Below, piece by piece: positions 53,738 through 62,869 of a stretch of 64,000 bases of DNA (positions within the stretch are counted from its first letter, which is position 1; every line of letters starts with the position of its first letter). Source of the stretch: Arcobacter sp. (GTDB taxonomy: Bacteria > Campylobacterota > Campylobacteria > Campylobacterales > Arcobacteraceae); assembly GCA_020048055.1 (NCBI GenBank), contig JAIFNA010000006.1, forward strand, positions 1 to 64,000, given 5' to 3'. The position numbers were made by a program, and so were the translations under genes. Below the pieces are notes generated by a model. That model was not told where the DNA came from. It saw nothing but the letters and a program-made list of their open reading frames with translations, and searched no databases.

Positions 53738-55315
53738 CTACTCACCAATCCTAACATTAAAATTAAAATCTACAATAGTACTATCTTTAAAATTATCATT
53801 TTGGAGAGGAAAATCTGTTCTAAAGTGGGAACCACGACTTTCATCTCTGTTATTTGCACTTACAACAATAGCTTTTGCACAAAAAATCATATTTCTAAAC
53901 TCCAAAAGTTCTTTAAGATTTGTGTTGTAATTTTTTGATTTATCAGAAATACCAAAATTATCGATATTTTCCACCAAAAAATTTACAAAGCTTTGAGCTT
54001 TTAATAAACCATCTCTATCTCTAAATAAACCAACATTTTCAAACATAACTTTTCCAAGTTCTTTTTTATAATGATAAAAATCAATTTTTGGAGTACTTGA
54101 AAACAACTTAGCAATCAAAGCAGTATTGCTTTCAATAGAAGAATTATTTGAAATATCAAACAATTCTCCACTTTTTAGTTTTTCACCCAAAGCTTTTCCA
54201 AAATAAACAATTTCAAGGAGTGAATTACCGCCTAATCTATTTGCACCATGAACTCTGTTTGATGCAGCTTCACCTATTACATAAAGATTATTTAAAGAAG
54301 TTTTAGATTCTTTATTACACTTTAAACCTCCCATTGTATAGTGTGTTGCAGGGGTAATTGGGATTAAATCTTGCTCCATATGTAATGAAGCAAAATTAAA
54401 GATTAATTTATACTCTTGAGGTAAGAGATGTAATATTTTTTCATACCCAAGATGCCTTATATCCAAAAAGACATCTTCATTATTTGATATCTTTTTATAT
54501 ATTTCTCTTGCAACAATATCTCTAGGGAGCAATTCATCAACAAAGCGTTTTTGATCTTTTGTCACCAAGTATCCCCCTTCACCTCTAGCAGATTCACTTA
54601 TCAATGCGAATCTACCTTTTAAGGTCGTTGGATGAAATTGGACAAATTCCATATTTTCTAATTCAACGCCAGCACGAAATCCTGCCATTATCCCATCACT
54701 TGTTGTATCCTTATGATTTGTTGTGTAGTTATAGTAAACTCCGCCATAACCACCGCTAGCTATTACTGTATTATTTGCGCTTATTGTTTTGATAGATGAG
54801 GATCGAAGTTCAAGATAACAAATACCACCAATTGAATTTTCAATTTTTATCAAATCTAAAAGCATAGAGTGTTCTCTAAATTCAATTCCAAGTCCAATAG
54901 CAACATCAAAAAGTGTGTGTAAGATTTTTAAACCTGTGTAGTCAGAGCTATAACAAGCACGATTTTTAGAAGCACCTCCAAGTTTCCGCTGAGCAATCTC
55001 ACCTTTTTTATCTCTACTAAATGGCACGCCAAGAGTATCAAGCCATAAAATTGTTTTTTTTGCATTATTACACATAAGCTCAATTGCATCAATATCACCT
55101 AAACCACCAGATGACTTAATGGTATCTTCAATGTGATATTTTACAAAATCATCACCTTCATCCAAAACACCATTTATTCCACCTTGTGCTTGAGCTGTTT
55201 GACTAGAGGTTATAGATGATTTTGAAATTACAACTACGCTGAGTCCTCGTAATTTAGCACTAATTGCACAACTGAGCGCTGCTCCACCGCCACCCACAAT
55301 AACTAAATCATACAT
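53738..55315 (-). CDS. frdA: Fumarate reductase-like flavoprotein subunit
   Basis: 525 residues of the FrdA/SdhA/NadB family: N-terminal FAD fold (LVIVGGGGAALSCAISA), FVQFHPTTL and ISESARGEGGYL with substrate-binding residues, ELLPRDIVAREI with the catalytic Arg, and THYTMGGL. The covalent-FAD His of FrdA (RSHT) reads Gln39 in TSSQTAQAQGGI, so FAD should be non-covalent. No Tat signal is present, so it is cytoplasmic. Shorter than typical FrdA (about 600) and nearer to L-aspartate oxidase in length, but the adjoining FrdB favours a fumarate reductase. It would reduce fumarate in the reductive TCA cycle. Confidence 0.75.
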   Translation of the reverse strand: MYDLVIVGGGGAALSCAISAKLRGLSVVVISKSSITSSQTAQAQGGINGVLDEGDDFVKYHIEDTIKSSGGLGDIDAIELMCNNAKKTILWLDTLGVPFSRDKKGEIAQRKLGGASKNRACYSSDYTGLKILHTLFDVAIGLGIEFREHSMLLDLIKIENSIGGICYLELRSSSIKTISANNTVIASGGYGGVYYNYTTNHKDTTSDGIMAGFRAGVELENMEFVQFHPTTLKGRFALISESARGEGGYLVTKDQKRFVDELLPRDIVAREIYKKISNNEDVFLDIRHLGYEKILHLLPQEYKLIFNFASLHMEQDLIPITPATHYTMGGLKCNKESKTSLNNLYVIGEAASNRVHGANRLGGNSLLEIVYFGKALGEKLKSGELFDISNNSSIESNTALIAKLFSSTPKIDFYHYKKELGKVMFENVGLFRDRDGLLKAQSFVNFLVENIDNFGISDKSKNYNTNLKELLEFRNMIFCAKAIVVSANNRDESRGSHFRTDFPLQNDNFKDSTIVDFNFNVRIGE

Positions 55316-55316
55316 A

Positions 55317-55706
55317 TTAATTCCAAAATTCTTTTATTTCTGCTAATGAATTCTCTTTATCCTCATCATCTAGCTCAATTTCCAAACCATTTTCACTATT
55401 TAATGTTTTAGCTAAATCTTCTTCAGTGGTTTTATTTTTAACAACGCCTACTTCATCCTTAGTTTGTTTTATAGTTTGCATATTTATTTGTTTTATATTT
55501 TCATTGTCTTTTTTTAATTTCTCATATTCTAAAAATATAGTCTCATATTTATCAAAATCAAGCATCACAAAAGAGGGCTTTCCATCGCGAAGTATCACTG
55601 CTTTTGTAATTTCATTTGTATTTAATTTATCAAATATTTGCTTACTTTGTCTTATTAAACTAGTTGATGAAAACATCTCATTTGATGAATAAAGAAGGTG
55701 ACTCAT
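55317..55706 (-). CDS. Phd/YefM-like antitoxin-domain protein, no toxin partner
   Basis: 129 residues. The first half (STSLIRQSKQIFDKLNTNEI, TKAVILRDGKPSFVMLDFDKYE) matches the Phd/YefM fold used by antitoxins to bind DNA. The second half is Lys/Glu-rich coiled coil with an acidic tail. No toxin gene is adjacent; instead it runs one base ahead of frdA. It may be a repressor of this operon or a recruited antitoxin. Function not shown. Confidence 0.6.
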   Translation of the reverse strand: MSHLLYSSNEMFSSTSLIRQSKQIFDKLNTNEITKAVILRDGKPSFVMLDFDKYETIFLEYEKLKKDNENIKQINMQTIKQTKDEVGVVKNKTTEEDLAKTLNSENGLEIELDDEDKENSLAEIKEFWN

Positions 55707-55780
55707 AGATATCCTTTTTGCATATTAGTATGTACATAAATACAAAGTATAATAGAGATTAGATATGTTTTGGGTAAATT

Positions 55781-56407
55781 TTAGATTAAGTCTTGAAAGT
55801 TGCTTTTGAAAATTGTAAATTTTCTTGTAGCTTTGTTGTATAGAAATCTTTCATCTCCAGATTTTAACCCATCTAGGATGATATTTTTGATTTGGGTATT
55901 TGTTTTATTGTATTTTTTCATCATCAAAAAAAACTCTTCAATCTCTATTGTTTTATCCACAGGATTGTTTTGATGTAAATTGTTTTGATTATTTTGATGA
56001 TTTTCTAAAGTGCTATATTGGATTTTATAAAGATGTTGCATCTCATTATAAGCTTTTTGAAGCAACTCGACCTCACTTTTAAAAACATCAATCAATTTAT
56101 TGTGATTTTGCTCCAATCTTTTAATCTCATTTTTGTGAGAAAAACCCATCCATTTTATTGCTCTTTTTAGAAGTGTTATTTGTTCATCTTTTACTTTTAT
56201 TATCTCATTGGAGAGATTTTTATTTCTTATCTCTCTTTCATACGAATCGTTTTCAGCTTTTGTATTGTCATCAAGCTCAACATAAACAAATGTTTTACCA
56301 TCTTTTATTGTCGATTTTAGTTTATTTGTTTTAATCCGATAATGGACACCTTGGATAGATATTCCAAGTTTTTGTGCCGCTTCATTTGTTGAAAGAAGGG
56401 TTAACAA
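55781..56407 (-). CDS. Helix-turn-helix protein with coiled coil
   Basis: 208 residues starting on TTG. LLSTNEAAQKLGISIQGVHYRIKT is an excisionase/MerR-like helix-turn-helix, then a long charged coiled coil, an Asn/Gln-rich linker (NHQNNQNNLHQNN), and a C-terminal FLYNKATRKFTIFKSNF block. Like other single-HTH coiled-coil proteins it could bind DNA as a dimer. It starts nine bases after the queF stop on the same strand. Target unknown. Confidence 0.6.
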   Translation of the reverse strand: MLTLLSTNEAAQKLGISIQGVHYRIKTNKLKSTIKDGKTFVYVELDDNTKAENDSYEREIRNKNLSNEIIKVKDEQITLLKRAIKWMGFSHKNEIKRLEQNHNKLIDVFKSEVELLQKAYNEMQHLYKIQYSTLENHQNNQNNLHQNNPVDKTIEIEEFFLMMKKYNKTNTQIKNIILDGLKSGDERFLYNKATRKFTIFKSNFQDLI

Positions 56408-56416
56408 ATTTTCCCT

Positions 56417-56794
56417 TTATTGTTCACTACTATCAATCGTAATAACAGTATGAACATTTCCTCTAGGATTAAAATCAGCCACAACCTTAAGCCATCTCGG
56501 AGACAACTTCTCCATCAAAACATCATAAATTTCATTTGCTGCATTTTCATGTGAAATATGTCTATTCATAAAGCTATTAATGTAAAGTTTTAGTGCTTTT
56601 AGTTCAATAACCAATTCATTTGGTCTATATTGAAGAATAATTTTTGCAAAATCTGGATAACCACTTCTAGGACAAAGACTTACAAACTCTGGTAATTCAA
56701 TATTTATTAAATAATTTTTTTCATACTCATTTGGCCAAAAATTTTCAGCTTTATTTATATCAAATTCCTTAATCTCTTTTTCCCCATATTTCAT
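56417..56794 (-). CDS. queF: 7-cyano-7-deazaguanine reductase (QueF, short form)
   Basis: NADPH reduction of preQ0 to preQ1 in queuosine synthesis. 125 residues. The catalytic Cys is in VSLCPRSGYPDFA (usually TSLCPVTGQPDF), and ELKALKLYINSFMNRHISHE resembles the QueF E(S/L)K motif. I choose ATG 56794, with AAGGA upstream; a much longer frame upstream of it has no family similarity. Small changes at the usual motif make a check of activity worthwhile. Confidence 0.88.
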   Translation of the reverse strand: MKYGEKEIKEFDINKAENFWPNEYEKNYLINIELPEFVSLCPRSGYPDFAKIILQYRPNELVIELKALKLYINSFMNRHISHENAANEIYDVLMEKLSPRWLKVVADFNPRGNVHTVITIDSSEQ

Positions 56795-56852
56795 TATATT
56801 TCCTTCTATTTTTATGGCTTTGATTATACCAAAGCAATAATAAAATTTATGA

Positions 56853-56858
56853 TATAAT
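56853..56858 (+). promoter_or_regulatory. -10 box for the antiporter gene
   Basis: TATAAT preceded by TGA in AT-rich sequence, 28 bases before the GTG start, divergent from queF. Confidence 0.5.
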
Positions 56859-56886
56859 CGCGCCTCAAAACAATAAAGGGGGAACC

Positions 56887-58503
56887 GTGAACATATTAGC
56901 AATCATAGTTTTAACCTTAAGTATTGCCATAATTTTAAATTTATTTCTAAAAAAATTTCATATCTCTTCAATTGTTGGTTACATTTTCACAGGAACAATC
57001 ATAGGTTATTTTATGGGCTTTTCAAAAGTAGCTCAAAATGAATTATCACATACTGCAGAATTTGGGATAGTATTTTTGATGTTTACTATTGGACTAGAAT
57101 TTTCACTAAGACATCTTAAACAAATGAAAAAAGAGGTTTTTTTATTTGGTGGATTGCAAGTTATCATTGTCTCTTCAATTTTTGGTTTTATCTCTCACCA
57201 TTTTTTCTCAATAGATGTCAAAACATCAATAATAATAGGTGCTGCACTATCACTATCATCAACTGCGATAGTTTTAAAAATTCTAAACGAAACAGGAGAT
57301 ATCCATAGACCTTACGGAAGGAACAGTGTTGGGATACTAATTTTTCAAGATTTAGCAGTTATCCCAATACTTATCATGATTACAATCTTTACAGATGCAA
57401 CATCTTCACTTCAAACGCTTATTACAAATACTATTATCTCTGGATTGATGGTATTTTTAATTTTGTATTTTATGGGAAAAGTTGTAATTGAAAAACTATT
57501 AGCAACTGTAATTGATAGCAAAAGCGATGAGCTTTTTATAGGAACCATACTTTTGCTTGTACTATCTTCAGCCCTGCTCGCTCATTATTTTGGATTTTCA
57601 TATTCACTTGGTGCATTTGTTGCGGGGATGCTTATTGCTGAGACAAAATACAAATATCAAATCGAAGCTGACCTAGTCCCATTTAGAGATATTTTGCTCG
57701 GGTTATTTTTTATAACCGTTGGTATGCAAGTGAATATTAACTTTATAATTCTAAACTATTTTGATATTGTTCTGTTAACTGCTGGAATATTATTTCTAAA
57801 ATTGGTACTTATTTTTGGAATTATTTCTATCTTTAGTATTCCTAAAAGGGCGTTTAAAACAGCCCTAACTTTGGCTCAAGTTGGGGAGTTCTCGTTTGCT
57901 GTTTTAGCATTAGCCGCATCTAGTTATTTGCTCTCCGATACAATCCATCAAATGTTGCTCTCAAGTGTAATCATTTCTTTAATTTTTACCTCAGTTGCCC
58001 TAAAGTATGTAAGAGAGTTTAGTAATCTATTCTTTAGAAACAAAAGTGAAATACTTGACGAGCCCATGGTAAGTGCAGAGATAAAAAATCATATAATCGT
58101 TTGTGGGTACTCAAGATTGGGACAGAAAATAGTTAAAAAACTAAAAGAAAGCAATTTCACATACGCTGCAATTGAACACGATAGAAACCATGTAAAAAAA
58201 GGTCATAACAATGGCGACATAGTATTTTTTGGAAATGCAGCTTCTAAAACTATGTTAAATTCATTAAATGTAAAAAATGCAATAGCTGTCATAATTGCGA
58301 TAGACAATGATGATAAAGTAAGACTTATAACTGAAGCAATAAAAGCAATTGATGAAAAAATTGAAGTGATAATTAGAGTTTCACACCAATCCCAAGTTGA
58401 TGAGTTAAGTGACCTTAATGTTAAAAATTTTGTTAATGAAAATGAAATTGTTGCGACAGAATTAATTAAAAAAGCAACTGCCTGTACAATAAAAATTAGT
58501 TAA
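56887..58503 (+). CDS. Kef-type monovalent cation:proton antiporter (CPA2)
   Basis: 538 residues: 12-13 membrane helices (HISSIVGYIFTGTIIGYF, AALSLSSTAIVLKILNETGD, FSLGAFVAGMLIAETKYKYQIEADLVPFRD-type text) and a C-terminal TrkA-N (RCK) domain with a dinucleotide fold (IIVCGYSRLGQKIVKKL). It exchanges K+ or Na+ for H+; NAD(H) or a thiol may gate it through the RCK domain. GTG start with AAGGGGG upstream. Followed after 28 bases by SulP. Confidence 0.9.
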   Translation: MNILAIIVLTLSIAIILNLFLKKFHISSIVGYIFTGTIIGYFMGFSKVAQNELSHTAEFGIVFLMFTIGLEFSLRHLKQMKKEVFLFGGLQVIIVSSIFGFISHHFFSIDVKTSIIIGAALSLSSTAIVLKILNETGDIHRPYGRNSVGILIFQDLAVIPILIMITIFTDATSSLQTLITNTIISGLMVFLILYFMGKVVIEKLLATVIDSKSDELFIGTILLLVLSSALLAHYFGFSYSLGAFVAGMLIAETKYKYQIEADLVPFRDILLGLFFITVGMQVNINFIILNYFDIVLLTAGILFLKLVLIFGIISIFSIPKRAFKTALTLAQVGEFSFAVLALAASSYLLSDTIHQMLLSSVIISLIFTSVALKYVREFSNLFFRNKSEILDEPMVSAEIKNHIIVCGYSRLGQKIVKKLKESNFTYAAIEHDRNHVKKGHNNGDIVFFGNAASKTMLNSLNVKNAIAVIIAIDNDDKVRLITEAIKAIDEKIEVIIRVSHQSQVDELSDLNVKNFVNENEIVATELIKKATACTIKIS

Positions 58504-58531
58504 AGGCAAAAAACTACAAAAGGAGGAGTTG

Positions 58532-60205
58532 ATGTCATTTTATCAAAACCTTTTACATACAATTGAGCCAAAACTTTTTTTGTATCTAAAAAAATATGGG
58601 TACACAAAAGATACCTTTAAAAGTGATTTTATCTCAAGTATCTCCGTTGCAATTGTTGCTCTTCCCCTTTCATTAGCAATAGCAATAGCCTCAAACCTAC
58701 CCCCTGAAAGGGGAATTTTTACAGCAATAGTTGCTGGATTTTTAATCTCATTTTTAGGTGGGAGCAAACATCAAATCGGTGGACCAACGGCAGCATTTAT
58801 TGTAACAGTAGCACTTGTTGCGATGAAACACGGCTATGATGGATTAGTTTTAGCAACCCTTATGGCTGGTGGAATGTTAATTATTTTTTCATTTTTAAAA
58901 GCTGGAGAATTGATAAAATTTATCCCTTATCCAGTAATTACAGGGTTTACATCAGGTATTGCACTCTTGATAGTTTTTTCACAATTAAAAGATTTCTTTG
59001 GTCTTCCAATTGTCGATCTACCTCCAGATTTTATCGATAAGTTTTCCCTTTATCTTACAAATATAGATCAATTTAATGCCTTTGCGCTAATTTTGTCTCT
59101 ATTTAGTCTTTTTGTACTTATATTTCTAAAGATATATTTTAAAAAAATACCTGCTTTTATATTGGTCATAGTGTTAGCAACCCTTTTAGTTTACCTACTT
59201 CATATCCCAGTTGATACGATTGAGAGTCGTTTTGGTGCTATGCCATCTTCCCTTCCTTTTCCGACTTTACCAGAGTTTTCGTTTGATAAAATGAGAGCAG
59301 TTTTCCCTGATGCCATCACAATAGCTGTCTTAGCTGGTATAGAATCACTACTTTCAGCAGTAATTGCAGACAGTATGACAAGAAGTAAACACAAATCAAA
59401 TACAGAACTTTTTGCTCAAGGTGTAGCAAATATTGGCTCATCTATTTTTGGTGGACTTCCTGCAACAGGAGCAATTGCGAGGACTGCAACAAATATCAAA
59501 AGTGGTGCCGTTTCACCAATTTCTGGAATGCTTCATGCTGTTTGGTTACTTTTGTTTATACTACTACTATCCCCACTTATAGGAAAAGTTCCACTTGCCA
59601 CATTAAGTGCTATATTAATTTTAGTTGCGTGGAATATGGCAGAGATAAAACACTTCAAAGAGATATTGAAAACACCAAAAGGTGATATTGCAGTATTACT
59701 TGTTACATTTCTCCTTACTGTACTTGTTGATCTAAATTTTGCAATTCAAGTTGGAATATCACTAGCTTCAATACTCTTCATAAACTCTATGATGAAATCT
59801 GTAAAAATCAAATCCCACAATGATAATGAAGAAAATGATGACCCAGATTCTATAACTAAAAAAATAGTCCCTTTAGATGTGGAAGTTTATGAGGTACAAG
59901 GACCGTTATTTTTTGGAATTGTTGAAAATTTTATCGATACTTTTTTAAACAGCAACAAAAGTACAAAAGTTTTCATTTTAAGGCTTCGTTATGTCCCTAT
60001 GATTGATGCCGCTGGACTTCACGCTATTGAGATAGTTTACGATGCACTGCGAGAGAAAAACTCCCATCTGGTATTATCTGGGGTAAATAAAAAACTTGAT
60101 AGATATTTAAAAAGTACACATTTAGACTTAAAAATTGGGAAAGAAAATATTGTTGATCATATCGACAAAGCTTTAATTAGGGCGAGTGAGCTAAAAAATT
60201 CATAA
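58532..60205 (+). CDS. SulP family anion transporter
   Basis: 557 residues: an SLC26-like membrane core (SISVAIVALPLSLAIAIA, GGPTAAFIVTVA, PVITGFTSGIALLIV, SIFGGLPATGAIARTATN) and a C-terminal STAS domain (VYEVQGPLFFGIVENF, MIDAAGLHAIEIV). Transports sulfate, bicarbonate or another anion; bicarbonate uptake would suit an autotroph, but substrate is not readable. AGGAGG five bases before ATG 58532 fixes the start. Confidence 0.92.
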   Translation: MSFYQNLLHTIEPKLFLYLKKYGYTKDTFKSDFISSISVAIVALPLSLAIAIASNLPPERGIFTAIVAGFLISFLGGSKHQIGGPTAAFIVTVALVAMKHGYDGLVLATLMAGGMLIIFSFLKAGELIKFIPYPVITGFTSGIALLIVFSQLKDFFGLPIVDLPPDFIDKFSLYLTNIDQFNAFALILSLFSLFVLIFLKIYFKKIPAFILVIVLATLLVYLLHIPVDTIESRFGAMPSSLPFPTLPEFSFDKMRAVFPDAITIAVLAGIESLLSAVIADSMTRSKHKSNTELFAQGVANIGSSIFGGLPATGAIARTATNIKSGAVSPISGMLHAVWLLLFILLLSPLIGKVPLATLSAILILVAWNMAEIKHFKEILKTPKGDIAVLLVTFLLTVLVDLNFAIQVGISLASILFINSMMKSVKIKSHNDNEENDDPDSITKKIVPLDVEVYEVQGPLFFGIVENFIDTFLNSNKSTKVFILRLRYVPMIDAAGLHAIEIVYDALREKNSHLVLSGVNKKLDRYLKSTHLDLKIGKENIVDHIDKALIRASELKNS

Positions 60206-60214
60206 ACAATTTGA

Positions 60215-60220
60215 TATAAT
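60215..60220 (+). promoter_or_regulatory. -10 box for aroK-hisD
   Basis: TATAAT after TTTGA, 46 bases before the aroK TTG start. Confidence 0.5.
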
Positions 60221-60265
60221 CAAACCAATTTGTATTTTAGACAACATCTAAATAAAAGGAAAAAT

Positions 60266-60778
60266 TTGAATAAAAATAACATTTTGCTAATTGGATTTAT
60301 GGGAGTTGGTAAAGGGACAGTTGCTAGGGAACTTGTAAAAAATAGCAATTATTTTTCAATCGATACTGATGATTTAATAGAAAGCATAGAGAATAAAAAA
60401 ATTAAAAAAATATTCGCACAAGATGGGGAAGCTTACTTTAGAGCTTTGGAGAAAAAATGTGCCTTGTGGTGTGAAGAGAATATAGCTAACACTATAATCT
60501 CTACGGGTGGCGGTTTTTATAGACAAGAAAACCTAAAAAAAATAGGAAAAGTTATCTATCTTGAATCATCATTTGAAAAGATAATAGAAGCTTTAAAAAA
60601 TGCACCAGACAGCAAAAAGAAATTTAAAAAAAGACCACTTCTAAAAGATTTAGATGAAGCAAAAAAAATCTATAAACTAAGGATAGATGAGTACAAAAGA
60701 GTTGCAGATATTGTAGTAAATGTCGAGGACTGGGATATTAAAAGAATAGTTAATGAAATACTAAATCAAATTAATTAA
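60266..60778 (+). CDS. aroK: Shikimate kinase
   Basis: 170 residues. P-loop IGFMGVGKGTVAREL, shikimate-binding Asp in SIDTDDLIES, GGG in ISTGGGF, and the lid region KKRPLLKDL. The start is TTG 60266 with AAGGA five bases upstream; an in-frame ATG further up lies before the ribosome-binding site. Makes shikimate 3-phosphate for aromatic amino acids and folate. Twelve bases precede hisD. Confidence 0.95.
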   Translation: MNKNNILLIGFMGVGKGTVARELVKNSNYFSIDTDDLIESIENKKIKKIFAQDGEAYFRALEKKCALWCEENIANTIISTGGGFYRQENLKKIGKVIYLESSFEKIIEALKNAPDSKKKFKKRPLLKDLDEAKKIYKLRIDEYKRVADIVVNVEDWDIKRIVNEILNQIN

Positions 60779-60789
60779 AAAGAGAAACA

Positions 60790-62079
60790 ATGAAAATAAT
60801 AAACACAAAAAACAAAAACTTCAACGATGAGTTCGCAGAAATTTTAGGAAGAGGAAAAGTCGATATAAAAGGTGTTTCATCAATTGTTCAAGCAATAATT
60901 GATGAAGTTATCAAAGATGGTGATGAGGCAATTTGTAACCACATAGAGAAATTTGATAAGTGGCTACCAAAAAACAAAGAAGAACTTTTTATAGATACCA
61001 AAGAGATGAAAAGAGCCTATGATGAACTTGAGCCAAAGCTAAAAGAATCTTTACATTTAGCGTACGAGCGAATTGAAAAATATCATCAAAAACAACTTCC
61101 AAAATCATGGCTTGATTTTGAAGAAAATGGGACAATTTTAGGGCAAAAAGTTACCCCTGTTGATAGAGCTGGACTTTATATCCCTGGAGGAAAAGCGGCA
61201 TATCCAAGTAGCTTACTAATGAATGCTATCCCAGCACTTGTAGCTGGAGTTAAAGAGATTGTTGTTTGTACTCCAACACCAAACAATGAACCAAACGAGC
61301 TTCTATTAGCTGCTTGTCATCTTTGTAAGGTTACAACAGTTATCAAAGTTGGTGGAGCGAGTGCAATTGCTATGATGGCTTATGGAACTGAGAGTCTTAA
61401 AAAAGTTGATGTTATAACTGGTCCTGGAAATATTTTTGTGGCAACTGCAAAAAAACTTGTTTTTGGCGAAGTTAACATTGATATGATTGCAGGTCCTAGC
61501 GAGATTGGTATCTTGGCTGATGAAAGTGCAAATCCAAAATATTTAGCAATTGATTTACTAAGTCAAGCTGAACACGATGAGATGGCGAGCTCTATTATGA
61601 TTACAACTGATGAAGCCTTAGCCAAAACAACAAGTGCTGAAGTTGAAAGATATTTGGGGATACTTTCAAGAAATGAGATTGCAAGAAAATCAATTAGTGA
61701 ACGAGGCTGTATTATAGTTGCATCATCTATGGATGAAGCGATTGAGCTTATGAATGAGATTGCACCAGAACATTTAGAGGTTATGACAAAAAATCCATTT
61801 GAACTTCTACCAAAAATAAAACACGCTGGGGCAATATTTTTAGGGGAAAATACCCCTGAACCTATTGGGGACTATATAGCTGGTCCAAACCATACACTTC
61901 CAACTGGTGGGACTGCAAAGTTTTATAGTCCGTTGAATGTCGAAAATTTTATGAAAAAGAGCTCAATCATTAGCTTTAGCAAACTTGCAATTACTGAGCT
62001 TGGAAATGAATGTGCCTTATTGGCCGATACTGAAGGATTAACGGCACATGCTGAGTCTGTGAGGGTGAGATTAAGATAA
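60790..62079 (+). CDS. hisD: Histidinol dehydrogenase
   Basis: Zn and NAD enzyme making histidine from histidinol in two oxidations. 429 residues: GLYIPGGKAAYPSSLLMNA, PGNIFVATAKKLVFG, AGPSEIGILAD, the catalytic Glu-His in APEHLEVM, and GPNHTLPTGGTAKF. The ATG is preceded by AAAAGAG. Follows aroK. Confidence 0.97.
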   Translation: MKIINTKNKNFNDEFAEILGRGKVDIKGVSSIVQAIIDEVIKDGDEAICNHIEKFDKWLPKNKEELFIDTKEMKRAYDELEPKLKESLHLAYERIEKYHQKQLPKSWLDFEENGTILGQKVTPVDRAGLYIPGGKAAYPSSLLMNAIPALVAGVKEIVVCTPTPNNEPNELLLAACHLCKVTTVIKVGGASAIAMMAYGTESLKKVDVITGPGNIFVATAKKLVFGEVNIDMIAGPSEIGILADESANPKYLAIDLLSQAEHDEMASSIMITTDEALAKTTSAEVERYLGILSRNEIARKSISERGCIIVASSMDEAIELMNEIAPEHLEVMTKNPFELLPKIKHAGAIFLGENTPEPIGDYIAGPNHTLPTGGTAKFYSPLNVENFMKKSSIISFSKLAITELGNECALLADTEGLTAHAESVRVRLR

Positions 62080-62140
62080 TTTTAAAAGTTATCTAAAAGT
62101 TGGAGTTGTTACACTTCACAAAAAATAAAAAAGGATTATG

Positions 62141-62437
62141 ATGACAAATTATGAAGCACTATTTGAAGATGAAGATGATATTTTTGGAGGAACGCCAAAA
62201 TCAAAATTTTGGGACATTGCAAATCAAGCAAGTGATGATTTAGTTAAAGATCAATTTGATAAAATTTTTGAAAAATTTGCAGTAATGGAGATCATGCTTA
62301 GAAATCACTATCAAGATGAAGAGATACAAAAGATGATAAAAAGTTATCCTTTAGCAAATGAAGAGGAAATTGAACATCATAAAAAATCACTTTATATCGA
62401 ATTTACTGGAGATATTGTTTGTAGGCTCGATAGTTAA
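62141..62437 (+). CDS. DUF2018 family protein (HP0242-like)
   Basis: 98 residues, acidic and helical: FEDEDDIFGGTPKSKFWDI, then two long amphipathic helices and FTGDIVCRL. It matches the plan of H. pylori HP0242, a small Campylobacterota protein known as a tightly intertwined homodimer; function unknown. I choose the second of two tandem ATGs, five bases from AAGGA. Coupled to crcB by TAATG. Confidence 0.75.
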   Translation: MTNYEALFEDEDDIFGGTPKSKFWDIANQASDDLVKDQFDKIFEKFAVMEIMLRNHYQDEEIQKMIKSYPLANEEEIEHHKKSLYIEFTGDIVCRLDS

Positions 62438-62823
62438 TGAATTTTGTATGGCAAAATATTTTAGCCGTAGGAATTGGTGGATTTAGTGGAGCCGTGCTTA
62501 GATTTTACATCAATGTGGTAGTTGGAAAAAACTTCCCATTTGATATACCACTAGCAACATTAAGTGTTAATGTTATTGGCGGTTTTCTTATTGGAATTTT
62601 AACTGCTGTTTTTTTCCACTTCACCCCTGTTGAGTGGTTAAGATTATTTTTAATAACTGGCTTCTTAGGTGGACTTACAACATACTCAGCATTTGCAATT
62701 GAGACATATTTTTTACTAAATTCATCTCCTTGGTTGGGTATTAGCAATATCGCTCTAAATCTATTTGGTAGTATTTTGGCGGTATTTTTTGGTTACAAAT
62801 TGGTGTTGTATCTTTTAAGATAA
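62437..62823 (+). CDS. crcB: Fluoride channel CrcB/Fluc
   Basis: 128 residues, four helices: VGIGGFSGAVLRFYINVVV, SVNVIGGFLIGILT, and FLGGLTTYSAFAIET, the family's signature with the fluoride-path Phe. Works as an antiparallel dimer exporting F-. Translationally coupled to the DUF2018 gene, so no separate leader or fluoride riboswitch is possible directly before it. Confidence 0.95.
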   Translation: MNFVWQNILAVGIGGFSGAVLRFYINVVVGKNFPFDIPLATLSVNVIGGFLIGILTAVFFHFTPVEWLRLFLITGFLGGLTTYSAFAIETYFLLNSSPWLGISNIALNLFGSILAVFFGYKLVLYLLR

Positions 62824-62834
62824 TTAAGATACAA
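62806..62834. repeat. Inverted repeat spanning the crcB stop and the tatA -10 box
   Basis: TTGTATCTT and AAGATACAA pair perfectly across 11 bases. The right arm includes most of a TACAAT (62830-62835) that could be the -10 box for tatA-argS. It may be a weak crcB terminator, an operator, or chance. Confidence 0.4.
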
Positions 62835-62869
62835 TCGAAACTTAAATTTTAAAATATTAGGAGAAAATT

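Noticed and set aside
53738-55315. FrdA read as L-aspartate oxidase (NadB)
   Set aside because: The length and non-covalent FAD fit NadB, but the directly adjoining three-cluster FrdB subunit favours a fumarate reductase. I kept NadB as the stated alternative.
62380-62437. Fluoride riboswitch before crcB
   Set aside because: crcB starts on the stop codon of the upstream gene, leaving no leader, and I see no riboswitch-like fold in the coding DNA.
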